Positions 10,687-19,837 of a DNA stretch of 64,000 nt are shown piece after piece. This DNA is from Lentzea nigeriaca. Lineage in GTDB: Bacteria; Actinomycetota; Actinomycetes; Mycobacteriales; Pseudonocardiaceae. The position numbers were made by a program, and so were the translations under genes. Location of the stretch: the NCBI RefSeq assembly GCF_016907955.1, contig NZ_JAFBCX010000002.1:744001-808000 (forward strand). The letters run 5' to 3'. Below the pieces are notes generated by a model, which had not been told where the DNA came from, did no database searches, and was given only the letters and a program-made list of their open reading frames with translations. How positions within the stretch are numbered: position 1 is the stretch's first letter; each line of letters begins with the position of its first letter.

Positions 10687-12621
10687 GTGTGCGGAGTGCT
10701 CGGACTCATCTGTTCCACCGAGGCCGCTGCGGCCTCCGCGCGCGGCGCTGTGGCTGCGGCGCTGCGGTGTCAGAGGCATCGTGGGCCTGACGAGCAGGAC
10801 ACCTGGGCGGACGCCGAGGTCGTCTACGGGTTCAACCGGTTGGGGTTCATCGACCTCGACCACTCCCACCAGCCGCTGGTGTGGGGGCCGCCGGAGAACC
10901 CGACGCGGTACACGCTGAACTACAACGGCGAGATCTACAACTACCTGGAGCTTCGGGCCGAGCTGGCGCGGGAGTTCGGTGCGCAGTTCAAGACGCAGGG
11001 CGACGGCGAGGCTGTTGTCGCCGGGTACCACTACCACGGTGCCGACTGGGTCAAGCGGCTGCGCGGGATGTTCGCGTTCATGATCTGGGACGCGCAGGAG
11101 CGGGTCGTTTACGGGGCGCGGGATCCGTTCGGGATCAAGCCGTTGTACTGGGCTGCCGGGCCCGGCGGGGTGGCGTTCTCCTCGGAGAAGAAGAGTCTGC
11201 TGCAGCTGACCGGGGTGCTCGGCATCAGCCAGGAGCTGGACAAGACGGCGCTGCAGCACTACCTGGTGTTGCAGTACGTGCCTGAGCCCGAGTCGTTGCA
11301 CCAGGCCGTCCGGCGCGTGGAGTCCGGGACCTCGTTCAAGCTCACCCCCGGTGGGCAGGTGCTGTTCAACCGGTACTTCAAGCCGGTGTTCGCGCCGAAG
11401 CCCGTGAACGGGGCGCTGGAGGCCGAGGCGCTGCACGAGCGGATCGCCGACGTCATGCGGGACTCGGTGGCCAAGCACATGATCTCGGATCCGGACGTCA
11501 CGGTCGGGGCGTTCCTGTCAGGGGGGATCGACTCGACGGCCACGGCGACGTTGGCCAAGTTGCACAACCCGAACCTCATCGCGTTCACCAGCGGGTTCGA
11601 CCGCGAGGGGTACTCCGAGGTGGACGTTGCCGCGGAGACCGCGGCGGCCATCGGGGTGCGGCACGTCGTGAGGACCGTGTCGCCGGACGAGATGATGGAA
11701 GAGCTGCCGCTGATCATCTGGTACCTGGACGACCCGGTGGCGGATCCGGCATTGGTGCCGTTGTGGTTCATCGCTCGTGAGGCGCGCAAGTACGTCAAGG
11801 CCGTGCTGTCCGGGGAGGGCGCGGACGAGCTCTTCGGCGGGTACGTGATCTACCACGAGCCGTTGTCGTTGTCGCCGTTCGAGAAGGTGCCCGGCGGTGT
11901 CCGGAAGCTGATGGGCGCGGTGTCGAAGACGATTCCGGAAGGCGTGCGCGGCAAGGACTTGCTCAGGCGCGGCTCGCTCAAGCTGGAGGAGCGGTACTAC
12001 GGCAACGCTCGCAACTTCAGCGACGAGCAGGTGCGGGCGGTGTTTCCCGGGTACGTCGAGGGCATCGGGTTCCAGGACGTCACGGCGCCCTGGTACCGCG
12101 AGTCGGAGGGCTGGGACCCGGTGGCCCGGATGCAGCACATCGACCTCTTCACGTGGCTGCGCGGCGACATCCTGGTCAAGGCCGACAAGGTGACCATGGC
12201 CAACTCGATCGAGCTGCGGGTGCCCTTCCTTGACCCCGAGGTGTTCAAGGTCGCGGCCGAGGTGCCGCTCGACCAGAAGCTCACCGAGGGGACGACGAAG
12301 TACGCGCTGCGGAAGGCGTTGGCGAAGATCATTCCGCCGCACGTGCTGAACCGGCCCAAGCTCGGGTTCCCCGTGCCGATCCGGCACTGGTTGCGGGCCG
12401 AGATGTACGACTGGACGCGCGGGATCATCGCCGACTCGCAGACCGGGCACCTGCTCGACAAGAACGCCGTGCACGCGCTGCTGGAGGAGCACAGGTCCGA
12501 GCAGTTCGACCGCAGCCGGCAGCTCTGGTCGGTGCTGTGCTTCATGATCTGGCACGGGATCTTCGTCGAGGGCCGGATCAGCCCGAAGGTGCCGGAGCCG
12601 GTCTACCCCGTCCGTCTCTGA
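10687..12621 (+). CDS. asnB: Asparagine synthetase (glutamine-hydrolysing)
   Basis: Class-II glutamine amidotransferase of 644 residues that converts aspartate, glutamine and ATP to asparagine. The GTG start at 10687 is fixed by the catalytic cysteine, which must be residue 2 (MCGVLGL), and it is preceded by GAGGTG at suitable spacing. The glutaminase domain spans about 1-210 (RGPDEQDTW, NYNGEIYN, GARDPFGIKPLY). The synthetase domain carries the PP-loop SGGIDST near residue 278, GEGADELFGGY, and the C-terminal ELRVPFLDP and NRPKLGFPVP segments. Length and motifs match the mycobacterial AsnB. Monocistronic. Confidence 0.96.
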   Translation: MCGVLGLICSTEAAAASARGAVAAALRCQRHRGPDEQDTWADAEVVYGFNRLGFIDLDHSHQPLVWGPPENPTRYTLNYNGEIYNYLELRAELAREFGAQFKTQGDGEAVVAGYHYHGADWVKRLRGMFAFMIWDAQERVVYGARDPFGIKPLYWAAGPGGVAFSSEKKSLLQLTGVLGISQELDKTALQHYLVLQYVPEPESLHQAVRRVESGTSFKLTPGGQVLFNRYFKPVFAPKPVNGALEAEALHERIADVMRDSVAKHMISDPDVTVGAFLSGGIDSTATATLAKLHNPNLIAFTSGFDREGYSEVDVAAETAAAIGVRHVVRTVSPDEMMEELPLIIWYLDDPVADPALVPLWFIAREARKYVKAVLSGEGADELFGGYVIYHEPLSLSPFEKVPGGVRKLMGAVSKTIPEGVRGKDLLRRGSLKLEERYYGNARNFSDEQVRAVFPGYVEGIGFQDVTAPWYRESEGWDPVARMQHIDLFTWLRGDILVKADKVTMANSIELRVPFLDPEVFKVAAEVPLDQKLTEGTTKYALRKALAKIIPPHVLNRPKLGFPVPIRHWLRAEMYDWTRGIIADSQTGHLLDKNAVHALLEEHRSEQFDRSRQLWSVLCFMIWHGIFVEGRISPKVPEPVYPVRL

Positions 12622-12666
12622 AGTGGCGTTGGCGACAACTCCACGTAAAGGACTTGTTAGTTGTCA

Positions 12667-12672
12667 TAGGCT
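12667..12672 (+). promoter_or_regulatory. -10 box TAGGCT of a probable leaderless transcript (MFS gene)
   Basis: TAGGCT fits TANNNT and ends 6 nt before the ATG, so transcription should start at or within a base of the start codon. No Shine-Dalgarno sequence is present. A GTTAG..CTAAC inverted repeat flanks the box. Confidence 0.6.
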
Positions 12673-12678
12673 AACGAA

Positions 12679-13941
12679 ATGGCCACTCTGGGGAGAAGCG
12701 CGCGCTCGACGTTCGTGATCGACACTCGGCCGTTGAAGATCGTCGCTTATCGCCGGTTGTGGCTGTCCACGATCGTCACGGCGGTGGGCTCCCAGCTCAC
12801 CGCCGTTGCCGTGCCCAAGCAGGTCTACGACCTCACCGGGTCGTCGGCGTGGGTAGGTATCGCGGCCGGTGTCGCGCTCGTGCCGTTGCTGGTCTTCGGG
12901 CTGTGGGGCGGCGCGATCGCCGACACGGTCGACCGGCGGAAGTTGCTGCTCGTCACCAACACCGGCATCGCCGTGTCGTCGGTGCTGTTGTGGGTGCAGG
13001 CGGCATTGAACGTCGGCTCGGTGTGGCTTGTGATCGCGTTGCTCGGGTTCCAGCAGGTGTTCTTCGCGGCCAACGCTCCGGCGCGGCAGGCGTCGATCGC
13101 CCGGCTCGTGCCGGCCGAGCTGCGGCCGTCGGCGGGGGCGCTGGGCTCGACGGTCATGCAGTTCGGCGCGGTGCTCGGGCCGTTGCTCGCGGGCGCGTTG
13201 ATGCCGGTGGTCGGGCTGTCGACGCTGTACCTGGTGGACGCCATCGCGCTGATGGCCACCGTGTACGCGGTGTGGATGCTGCCGCCGTTGCCGCCGCTCA
13301 ACGGGGCTGTCCGGCGCGCCGGACTCAAGGACGTGGTCGACGGGTTCGTCTACCTGTGGGCGCAGAAGGTGTTGCTGGGCGCCATGTTGCTCGACATCAT
13401 CGCGATGGTCTTCGGAATGCCACGGGCGTTGTTCCCCGAGATGGCCCAGCACACCTTCGGCGACCCGCCCGGTGGCGGGTTGGCGCTGGGCGTGCTGTTC
13501 GCGGCGATTCCCGTCGGCGCTGTGCTGTGCGGGCTCACGTCCGGGTGGATCTCGAACATCAGCAGGCACGGTGTCGCGGTGGCGCTGGCCGTGGCCGGCT
13601 GGGGCGCCGCGATCATCGGCTTCGGTCTGGCGGGCTCGCTGTGGGTCGCGGCGGCGTTCCTGGCGCTGGCCGGAGCCGCGGACATGGTGTCGATGGCTTT
13701 CCGCGGCGCGATCCTGCAGTCCGCCGCGACGGACGAGATGCGCGGGCGGATCCAGGGCGTCTTCATCGTCGTCGTGGCGGGCGGCCCGCGCATCGCGGAC
13801 CTGTTGCACGGCACGGGTGGCGCCGCGTTCGGCACGTCGGCGGCGGTGACCGCGGGTGGCGTGCTGGTGATCGTGGCGACGGTGCTCGCGGTGGTGCTGC
13901 TGCCCGCGATCTGGCGCTATCGGGTCAGTTCCGCCGGCTGA
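12679..13941 (+). CDS. MFS transporter (EntS-like drug/siderophore exporter family)
   Basis: Membrane protein of 420 residues with about eleven or twelve hydrophobic segments. It carries the MFS loop-2/3 motif GAIADTVDRRKLLL near residue 78 and the PARQASIARLVPAELRPSAGALGSTVMQ segment typical of the EntS/MFS_3 group, proton-driven exporters of siderophores or drugs. The substrate is unknown and no biosynthetic genes are adjacent. Its last 17 nt overlap the 3' end of the convergent lipoprotein gene. Expression is probably leaderless (see 12667-12672). Confidence 0.9.
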   Translation: MATLGRSARSTFVIDTRPLKIVAYRRLWLSTIVTAVGSQLTAVAVPKQVYDLTGSSAWVGIAAGVALVPLLVFGLWGGAIADTVDRRKLLLVTNTGIAVSSVLLWVQAALNVGSVWLVIALLGFQQVFFAANAPARQASIARLVPAELRPSAGALGSTVMQFGAVLGPLLAGALMPVVGLSTLYLVDAIALMATVYAVWMLPPLPPLNGAVRRAGLKDVVDGFVYLWAQKVLLGAMLLDIIAMVFGMPRALFPEMAQHTFGDPPGGGLALGVLFAAIPVGAVLCGLTSGWISNISRHGVAVALAVAGWGAAIIGFGLAGSLWVAAAFLALAGAADMVSMAFRGAILQSAATDEMRGRIQGVFIVVVAGGPRIADLLHGTGGAAFGTSAAVTAGGVLVIVATVLAVVLLPAIWRYRVSSAG

Positions 13942-14707
13942 TCTCGGTCGCGGCCGGCTCGGCGATCTGCACGTCGGCGCCCCAGTCGGTGAAGCGCGCC
14001 TCGTCGACGATCAGCGCGTTCTGGAACTGGGTGGAGAACTTGACGCGGATCGGCAGGCTGCTGCCGTTCAGCTCGATCTCGGCCGCCGAGCCCGTGACCT
14101 TCTGGTCGAGGGCGAGCTTGATCTCGTTGCGCAGGGACTCGTCGGTCAGCGTGTCGTAGGCCTTCTGGTAGTCGACGGCGATCGAGTAGCGGACCCGGTC
14201 ACCGGTCTGCGCGGTCAGCTTCAGCTCGCCGCCGGCCTGGATCACCGGCAGGTGGTACGTCGTGAAGACGGCCTGCTGGTAGATCACGTCGTGGAAGCCC
14301 AGCATGGTGTTGGTGAAGTCGTCGGCGTCCTTGCGGTCCAGCTTCACCCACGGCTTGTCCTGCGGCAGCTTGAACACCGGCGGCAGCTTCACGTACGCGG
14401 TGTCCTTTGTGGTCGAGACGAACCGCAGTTCCTCGTCCGCTCCACCGGTCTGCACAGGACGCTTCGTCGTCGCGTCGATGCTCGGCACGTCACCGAGCCG
14501 CACGGAGCCGTTCGCCGGGGCCGTCACACCGCCCGTGGTCGGCGGCAGGATCGTGAACCGGTAGGTCTTCTTCTCGTTGACTGCCTTGGAGACCGCGGCC
14601 ACGAGGCTCTTCACGTCGTTGTACTGGGTCGGCTGAGGCGGCGGCGGTGACGACGTGCAGGCGGTCAGCGCGACAGCGGCGACGAGCAGAGTTGCCGTGC
14701 GTTTCAT
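13925..14707 (-). CDS. Lipoprotein, LppX/LprG-like
   Basis: Predicted cell-surface lipoprotein of 260 residues. A signal peptide with charged start MKRT and a hydrophobic core runs to the lipobox LTAC (Cys about 17), followed by a Ser/Pro-rich tether. The mature part (YNDVKSLVAAVSKAVNEKKTYRF; later RVRYSIAVDYQKAYD) has the spacing of the actinobacterial LppX/LprAFG-like family that binds acyl lipids in a beta cup. That assignment is by resemblance only. It is transcribed toward the MFS gene, with a 17-nt convergent overlap, and away from the APC permease. Confidence 0.8.
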   Translation of the reverse strand: MKRTATLLVAAVALTACTSSPPPPQPTQYNDVKSLVAAVSKAVNEKKTYRFTILPPTTGGVTAPANGSVRLGDVPSIDATTKRPVQTGGADEELRFVSTTKDTAYVKLPPVFKLPQDKPWVKLDRKDADDFTNTMLGFHDVIYQQAVFTTYHLPVIQAGGELKLTAQTGDRVRYSIAVDYQKAYDTLTDESLRNEIKLALDQKVTGSAAEIELNGSSLPIRVKFSTQFQNALIVDEARFTDWGADVQIAEPAATEISRRN

Positions 14708-14779
14708 GCTTACACCATATGGGTGAGGTGGGTGATCGCTGCCGCTGGTAGTCAGGCAAAACGGGCACAATCCCAGGGC

Positions 14780-16174
14780 ATGGCTGAAGCGACTCCACAA
14801 ACGGAGCAACCGGAACTGAAACGGGCGATCGGCCCGAAGCTCCTGTTGTTCTTCGTCGTCGGCGACATCCTCGGTACCGGTATCTACGCCCTGGTCGGCA
14901 GCGTCGCCAAGAACATCGGTGGCGCACTCTGGCTGCCCTTCGTGCTCGCGTTCGTGGTCGCCTTCCTGACCGCGTTCAGCTACATCGAACTCGTCGGCAA
15001 GTACCCCAAGGCGGCCGGTGCCGCGCTCTACACGAACAGAGCGTTCAAGCTGCAGTTCCTGACCTTCATGGTGGCCTTCGCCGTGATGTGTTCGGGTCTC
15101 ACGTCCGCCTCGTCGGCCGCGCTCACGTTCGGCAACACCTACCTGCGTCAGTTGCTCGTGGAGTTCTTCGACATCACCACCTCCAAGGAAGCGTTCGTCT
15201 GGACGGCGCTGGCGATCGTCTTCGTCGTGGTCCTCGCCCTGGTCAACTTCCGTGGCGTCTCGGAGTCCGTGAAGGCGAACGTCGTCCTGACCTGCATCGA
15301 GCTGTCCGGACTGATCATCGTGATCGCGATCGGCGCGTACGCCGTGGTGGTCGGCGACGGTGACCCGAGCCGCCTCACCCAGGTCGAGGACCCCAGGGGG
15401 ACCGGCATCGTGATCGCCATCAGTTCGGCGACCGCGCTGGCGTTCTTCGCGATGGTCGGGTTCGAGGACTCGGTGAACATGGCGGAGGAGTGCCAGAACC
15501 CGGTGAAGATCTTCCCCCGCGCGATCCTCATGGGCATGGGCATCGCCGCGCTGATCTACGTCCTCGTGACGACGACGGCCTCGCTGCTGATCCCCGCTGA
15601 CGAACTGGCGAAAGCGGAGACCAACGCACTGCTGAAGGTCGTCTCGGTGGGCGCTCCGGGCTTCCCTCTGTGGGTCTTCGCGTTGATCGGTCTGCTGGCG
15701 GTGATCAACTCGGCGCTGATCAACATGCTGATGGCGAGCCGCCTGCTCTACGGCATGGCGAACGAGCGGATCATCCCCAAGTTCTTCAACACCGTGCATC
15801 CCTTCCGCCGCACGCCGTGGATCTCCATCGTGTTCACCACGGGCCTCGCGGTGATCCTGGTGTCGACGGGCACCGTGGCCAAGCTGGGTGGCACGACGTC
15901 GTTGCTGCTGCTGATCGTCTTCATGATCGTCAACGTCGCGCTGCTGGTGCTGCGCAAGGAGAAGGTGGACCACAAGCACTTCCGCGCACCGACGTGGGCA
16001 CCGGTGCTGGGCGCGATCTGCTGTGCCTACCTGGTCCTGCCCTGGACGTCTGGCCGTCCGTGGAGCGACTACACCACCGCGGGCTGGTTGCTGCTCGCCG
16101 GGCTCGTGCTGTGGGGCATCAACCGCGTGGCGCACGGCAAGGTGAAGATCGACGCGGAGAACCTGGCGAAGTAG
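14780..16174 (+). CDS. APC-family amino acid permease
   Basis: Membrane transporter of 464 residues with about twelve segments. The N-terminal motif GDILGTGIYALVG corresponds to the unwound TM1 Gly-rich loop that binds substrate backbone in LeuT-fold APC transporters. The AFFAMVGFEDSVNMAEECQNP segment (TM6 region) is typical of the cationic/neutral amino-acid-polyamine-organocation family. The ATG at 14780 has a CACAAT element 8 nt upstream and no good ribosome site, so translation may be leaderless. Divergent from the lipoprotein gene (72-bp gap). The 3' end lies 1 bp from the convergent ATPase stop. Confidence 0.9.
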   Translation: MAEATPQTEQPELKRAIGPKLLLFFVVGDILGTGIYALVGSVAKNIGGALWLPFVLAFVVAFLTAFSYIELVGKYPKAAGAALYTNRAFKLQFLTFMVAFAVMCSGLTSASSAALTFGNTYLRQLLVEFFDITTSKEAFVWTALAIVFVVVLALVNFRGVSESVKANVVLTCIELSGLIIVIAIGAYAVVVGDGDPSRLTQVEDPRGTGIVIAISSATALAFFAMVGFEDSVNMAEECQNPVKIFPRAILMGMGIAALIYVLVTTTASLLIPADELAKAETNALLKVVSVGAPGFPLWVFALIGLLAVINSALINMLMASRLLYGMANERIIPKFFNTVHPFRRTPWISIVFTTGLAVILVSTGTVAKLGGTTSLLLLIVFMIVNVALLVLRKEKVDHKHFRAPTWAPVLGAICCAYLVLPWTSGRPWSDYTTAGWLLLAGLVLWGINRVAHGKVKIDAENLAK

Positions 16175-16175
16175 T

Positions 16176-16895
16176 TCAATCGAACAGGTGCCTCAGGAAC
16201 CGGTCGGGCTCACTCAGGAAGTTGCGGGTGAGCGCGACCGGTTCCGCCGTGTCGTAGGAGACCTCGTCGATCTCGCCGTCCGCGATCTCCAGGATCGTGG
16301 CGTCCGGTGCCGCGAGCAGGATCGGCGAGTGCGTGGCGATGATGAACTGCGAGCCCTCGCCGACGAGCTCGTGCATGCGTCGCAACACGGTCAGGCACCC
16401 CTTGACCGACAGCGCGGCCTCCGGCTCGTCGAGCACGTAGAGCCCGCGCCCGCCGAACCGGTGCGTCATCAGGTCCATGAAGCTCTCGCCGTGCGAGCGC
16501 TCGTGCAACGACTTCCCGCCGTACGAGGCGTGGATCCCGTCGCCGATCCGGTCGATCTCGGTGGCGACGTTGTAGAACGACTCGGCGCGCAGGAAGTACC
16601 CCGTGCGGGGTTTCCTGGTGCCCCAGCTCAGAGTGAGGTACTCGCCCAGTGACGACTCGGTCGCCCTGGTCGCGAAGCGGAACGACTGCGAGCCGCCCTC
16701 CGCGTTGAACCCCGCCGCCACCGCGATCGCCTCGATCAGCGTGGACTTGCCGGCGCCGTTGTCGCCCACCAGGAACGTGACCGGCTTCTTCAGCTCGATC
16801 GGGTTCCTGATCAGGTGCCGCACGACCGGCAGTGTGAACGGGTACCGGTGTGTGTCGTGCTGCTCGTCGAGGCGGACCCGGTGGATGAACGTCAC
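16176..16895 (-). CDS. AAA/ABC-type ATPase (COG3910-like, single-domain)
   Basis: Soluble P-loop ATPase of 239 residues with the SMC/OLD-like AAA_21 layout. Walker A GDNGAGKST is at 44-52, the Q-loop region contains SFRFATRA, and Walker B GLYVLDEPEAALS is near 150 with the extended D-loop. The H-loop IIATHSPIL follows near 187. There is no membrane or nuclease domain. Stand-alone members are widespread and their role is undefined; some belong to defence modules but nothing here supports that. It overlaps the upstream MBL hydrolase stop by 4 nt, suggesting an operon. Confidence 0.88.
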   Translation of the reverse strand: MTFIHRVRLDEQHDTHRYPFTLPVVRHLIRNPIELKKPVTFLVGDNGAGKSTLIEAIAVAAGFNAEGGSQSFRFATRATESSLGEYLTLSWGTRKPRTGYFLRAESFYNVATEIDRIGDGIHASYGGKSLHERSHGESFMDLMTHRFGGRGLYVLDEPEAALSVKGCLTVLRRMHELVGEGSQFIIATHSPILLAAPDATILEIADGEIDEVSYDTAEPVALTRNFLSEPDRFLRHLFD

Positions 16896-17668
16896 GCCAG
16901 CCTGGCCAGCTCGACCGGGTCGTGCGCGCAGAACACCTCGACCTCGCCCTGGGCCTTGAGCTGCCGCAGGCGTTCCACATTGGACAGACGCTGCTCGCGG
17001 ATCGTCTCGGTCTGCTTGGCGGTGAGCTTGAGGGCGAAGATGTTGCTCGGCGGCGTCTCGACCTCGCCGCGGTAGAAGTACGCGTCACCGGCGTGCAGCA
17101 GCCAGCCGTCGTCACCCTTGACCGCGATGCCGGTGTGGCCGCGGGTGTGGCCGATGAGCGGCACCATGAGGATGTCCTCCGGCAGGCCCGGGATGTCCTG
17201 CACGGCCTGGAACCCGAACCAGTCCTCGCCCTCCGCCTTGTGCGTCCGGAAGGTGACGCCGTCGCGCTGGGCCTTCGGGTACCGGGCTCGCTCCTTGGGG
17301 CCCTTGGGGTTGGTCGCGGCCTCCAGCTCGGTGTCCAGCACGTGGACCGTGGCCTTCGGGAAGTCCCGCAGGCCGCCGGCGTGGTCCAGGTCGAGGTGGG
17401 TGAGCAGGATGTGCCGGACGTCCTCCGCGCCGTAGCCGCGCTTCTCGACCTGGTAGATCGCCGTCTCGTTGATGTCGAGCAACGGCTTGAGCAGCGTGCG
17501 GCTGAGGCCGTCGATCGTGGCCTTCGGGTTGGTCACCTCGTTCGTGCCGAATCCCGTGTCGACCAGCACGAGGCCCTGGTCGGTCTCGATCAGCAGGCAG
17601 TGCGCCACGATGCCGCCCGCGACCAGGGGCGGCCGCATGGTGGCGCAGTTGAGGTGATGAACCTTCAT
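16892..17668 (-). CDS. MBL-fold metallohydrolase, quorum-quenching lactonase-like
   Basis: Metallo-beta-lactamase-fold hydrolase of 258 residues. It has the di-zinc motif LTHLDLDHAGG (HxxxDH form), a downstream ligand His in IGHTRGHTG, an Asp in HAGDAYF and a C-terminal CAHDPVE histidine. The order resembles AiiA-type N-acyl-homoserine-lactone lactonases, but substrate specificity cannot be read and other lactones or thioesters are possible. ATG at 17668 follows GGAAGG by 8 nt, preferred over the TTG two codons earlier. It is divergent from the epimerase (38-bp gap) and coupled to the downstream ATPase. Confidence 0.88.
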   Translation of the reverse strand: MKVHHLNCATMRPPLVAGGIVAHCLLIETDQGLVLVDTGFGTNEVTNPKATIDGLSRTLLKPLLDINETAIYQVEKRGYGAEDVRHILLTHLDLDHAGGLRDFPKATVHVLDTELEAATNPKGPKERARYPKAQRDGVTFRTHKAEGEDWFGFQAVQDIPGLPEDILMVPLIGHTRGHTGIAVKGDDGWLLHAGDAYFYRGEVETPPSNIFALKLTAKQTETIREQRLSNVERLRQLKAQGEVEVFCAHDPVELARLA

Positions 17669-17692
17669 CGGCAATTCCTTCCGCTGGCCCCG

Positions 17693-17698
17693 TAGGCT
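17693..17698 (+). promoter_or_regulatory. -10 box TAGGCT of a probable leaderless transcript (epimerase)
   Basis: TAGGCT ends 8 nt before the ATG at 17707, with no ribosome site between. It is the same arrangement as at 12667 and 24182. Confidence 0.55.
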
Positions 17699-17706
17699 TC
17701 AGCCTC

Positions 17707-18594
17707 ATGTTGGGGATCTCGTACGAGGGTGCCACCGCCGTGATCGCGACTGTAGGCGCGGGCCTGCGGTCTTTCGAGGTGGACGGCGTTCCGTATGTGG
17801 AGACGTTCGGGGCCGACGAGAAACCGCCGATGAGCGCCGGTGCCGTCCTCGTGCCGTGGCCCAACCGCACCGCGGGCGCCTCCTGGGTGCTGGACGGGGT
17901 CGTGCAGCAGCTCGAGGTCACGGAGCCGGCGCGGGGGAACGCGATCCACGGGCTGGTCCGGCGGCGGCCCTGGTCGGTGCTGGAGCACACCGGGTCGCTG
18001 GTGTCGCTGCAGACGCTGGTCGAGCCGCAGGCCGGGTGGCCTGCGGCGTTGCGCGTCACCGTGTCGTACGCGCTGGACGACAACGGGCTGACGGTCACGC
18101 ACGGCGTCAAGAACGTCGGCGACCTGGCCACGCCGTTCGGGGTGGGGACGCACCCGTACCCGCGCGCCGGGAACGCGGCCACCGACGAGTGCACGCTGAC
18201 GCTGGCGGCCACGACCGTGCTGCCGCTGGACACCGAGCGGATGGTGCCCTCAGGGGCAGCCGTGCCGGTGGAGGGGACCGAGTTCGACTTCCGTGAGGGG
18301 CGGGAGCTGGCCGGAGTTCAGCTGGACACGCCGTTCGGCGGCTGCGAGCCCGCGCGGGACGGGCTGGTGCACCACTCCCTGGTCGCGGAGACCGGCGGGG
18401 TCGAGGTGTGGGCGGATCCGGCGTTCCGGTGGGTGCAGGTGTACACGCCGGACTCGTACCCGAACCGGGGGCGGGCGGTCGCGATCGAGCCGATGACCTG
18501 TCCGCCGGACGCGTTGAACTCCGGCGTGGACCTGATCTGGGTGGCTCCCGGCGAGACCTGGGGTGCCCGGTGGGGGATCAAACCGCTGTCGTAG
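17707..18594 (+). CDS. Aldose 1-epimerase family protein
   Basis: Galactose-mutarotase-fold enzyme of 295 residues that interconverts alpha and beta anomers of hexoses or acts on a related sugar. Visible family marks are the substrate-facing WPNRTAGASW segment, AIHGLVRRRPW with the conserved His, GTHPYPRAG with the second His, and the catalytic Glu late in the protein near RAVAIEPMTCPPDALN. It looks like the bacterial YihR/GalM-related subgroup. It is divergently arranged with the MBL hydrolase and probably expressed as a leaderless mRNA. Confidence 0.9.
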   Translation: MLGISYEGATAVIATVGAGLRSFEVDGVPYVETFGADEKPPMSAGAVLVPWPNRTAGASWVLDGVVQQLEVTEPARGNAIHGLVRRRPWSVLEHTGSLVSLQTLVEPQAGWPAALRVTVSYALDDNGLTVTHGVKNVGDLATPFGVGTHPYPRAGNAATDECTLTLAATTVLPLDTERMVPSGAAVPVEGTEFDFREGRELAGVQLDTPFGGCEPARDGLVHHSLVAETGGVEVWADPAFRWVQVYTPDSYPNRGRAVAIEPMTCPPDALNSGVDLIWVAPGETWGARWGIKPLS

Positions 18595-18612
18595 CGAAAC
18601 GCGGACGCAACC

Positions 18613-18627
18613 GTTAGCGTTGCTAAC
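18613..18627 (+). promoter_or_regulatory. GTTAGC-gtt-GCTAAC inverted repeat over a leaderless -10 box
   Basis: A perfect 6-bp inverted repeat with a 3-bp spacer ends 1 nt before the amidohydrolase ATG (18629). It contains TAGCGT (18615-18620), a TANNNT -10 box ending 8 nt before the start codon. A regulator binding here would cover the promoter. It resembles the GTTAG/CTAAC pair around the MFS promoter at 12656-12675. Confidence 0.5.
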
Positions 18628-18628
18628 C

Positions 18629-19837
18629 ATGAACATCGCGATCACCGGGGGCTACGTCGTGCCCGTCGACGGCGAACCCGTCGAAGGCGGCACTGTCCTG
18701 ATTCAGGACGGGAAGATCGTCGCGGTTGGTGCCGACGTCGACATCCCGGACGGGATTGAGGTCGTCGACGCGGACGGTGCCTGGGTGCTGCCCGGCTTCG
18801 TCGAGGCGCACGGGCACATCGGTGTCCACGAGGAGGCCGAGGGCTGGGCCGGCCAGGACACCAACGAGATGACGGATCCCGTCGGCGCGCGGATGCGGGC
18901 GCTCGACGCGATCAACCCCGCTGACCTCGGCTTCGCCGACGCGCTCAGCGGTGGGGTGACCACGGCGGTGATCAAGCCGGGCTCGGGCAACCCGATCGGC
19001 GGGCAGACGGTGGCCGTGAAGTGCTGGGGGCGCACGGTCGACGAGATGCTGATCAAGGAACCGGTCAGCGTGAAGAGCGCGCTCGGCGAGAACCCGAAGC
19101 GGGTCTACGGCGACAAGAACAAGCTGCCGTCCACCAGGCAGGGTGTCGCCGCGGTGATCCGCGACGAGCTGACCAAGGCGCAGGACTACGCGGCGAAGAA
19201 GGCCGAGGCCGAGCAGGACGGGAAAGCCTTCGAGCGCAACAACACCCAGGAGATCCTGGCGAAGGTGCTCAGCGGTGAGCTGCCGTGGTGCCAGCACGCG
19301 CACCGGGCGGACGACATCGCGACGGCGATCCGGCTCTCGGAGGAGTTCGGCTACCGGCTGATCCTCAACCACGGCACCGAAGGGCACCTGATCGCGGACC
19401 TCATCGCGGAGAAGCGGATCCCGGTGATCATCGGGCCGCTGTTCACCGCACGGTCCAAAGTGGAGCTGCGCAACCGGGGGCTGCGCAACCCCGGCATCCT
19501 CGCCCGAGCGGGCGTCGAGCTGGCCATCACGACGGACCACCCCGTGGTGCCGATCCACTTCCTCGTGCACCAGGCCACGCTGGCGGTCAAGGAAGGGCTG
19601 GACAGCGACACCGCGCTGCGCAGCATCACGACGAACCCGGCCAGGATCATGGGCCTCGACGACCGCGTCGGCGCGCTCAAGCCCGGCCTCGACGGCGACG
19701 TGGTGATCTGGTCCGGCGATCCGCTGGACGTGATGAGCCGCGCGCTGCACGTGTACGTGCAGGGCCGTGAGGTCTACACGTTCGACGAGCGCAAGGGCGA
19801 AGGGGTCGTCGCCGACCCCTTCTACCGCGAGAGCTAG
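18629..19837 (+). CDS. Amidohydrolase family protein (imidazolonepropionase/dihydroorotase-like)
   Basis: Metal-dependent hydrolase of 402 residues in the amidohydrolase superfamily. The small beta-sandwich domain at the ends (MNIAITGGYVVPVDG; C-terminal GALKPGLDGDVVIWSGDPLD) frames a TIM barrel. Metal-binding positions are seen in GFVEAHGHIGVHEEAEGW, the mid-barrel QHAHRADDI, ILNHGTEGH and the late ITTDHPVVP aspartate. It is related to YtcJ/imidazolonepropionase-like enzymes in actinobacteria; the substrate is unknown. The stop overlaps the convergent acyl-CoA dehydrogenase stop by 4 nt. Confidence 0.9.
   Translation: MNIAITGGYVVPVDGEPVEGGTVLIQDGKIVAVGADVDIPDGIEVVDADGAWVLPGFVEAHGHIGVHEEAEGWAGQDTNEMTDPVGARMRALDAINPADLGFADALSGGVTTAVIKPGSGNPIGGQTVAVKCWGRTVDEMLIKEPVSVKSALGENPKRVYGDKNKLPSTRQGVAAVIRDELTKAQDYAAKKAEAEQDGKAFERNNTQEILAKVLSGELPWCQHAHRADDIATAIRLSEEFGYRLILNHGTEGHLIADLIAEKRIPVIIGPLFTARSKVELRNRGLRNPGILARAGVELAITTDHPVVPIHFLVHQATLAVKEGLDSDTALRSITTNPARIMGLDDRVGALKPGLDGDVVIWSGDPLDVMSRALHVYVQGREVYTFDERKGEGVVADPFYRES

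Noticed and set aside
16210-17115. Frame overlapping the ATPase and MBL genes as a distinct gene
   Set aside because: Low-complexity Arg/Gly product without any recognised motif; both real genes in this span have full motifs.
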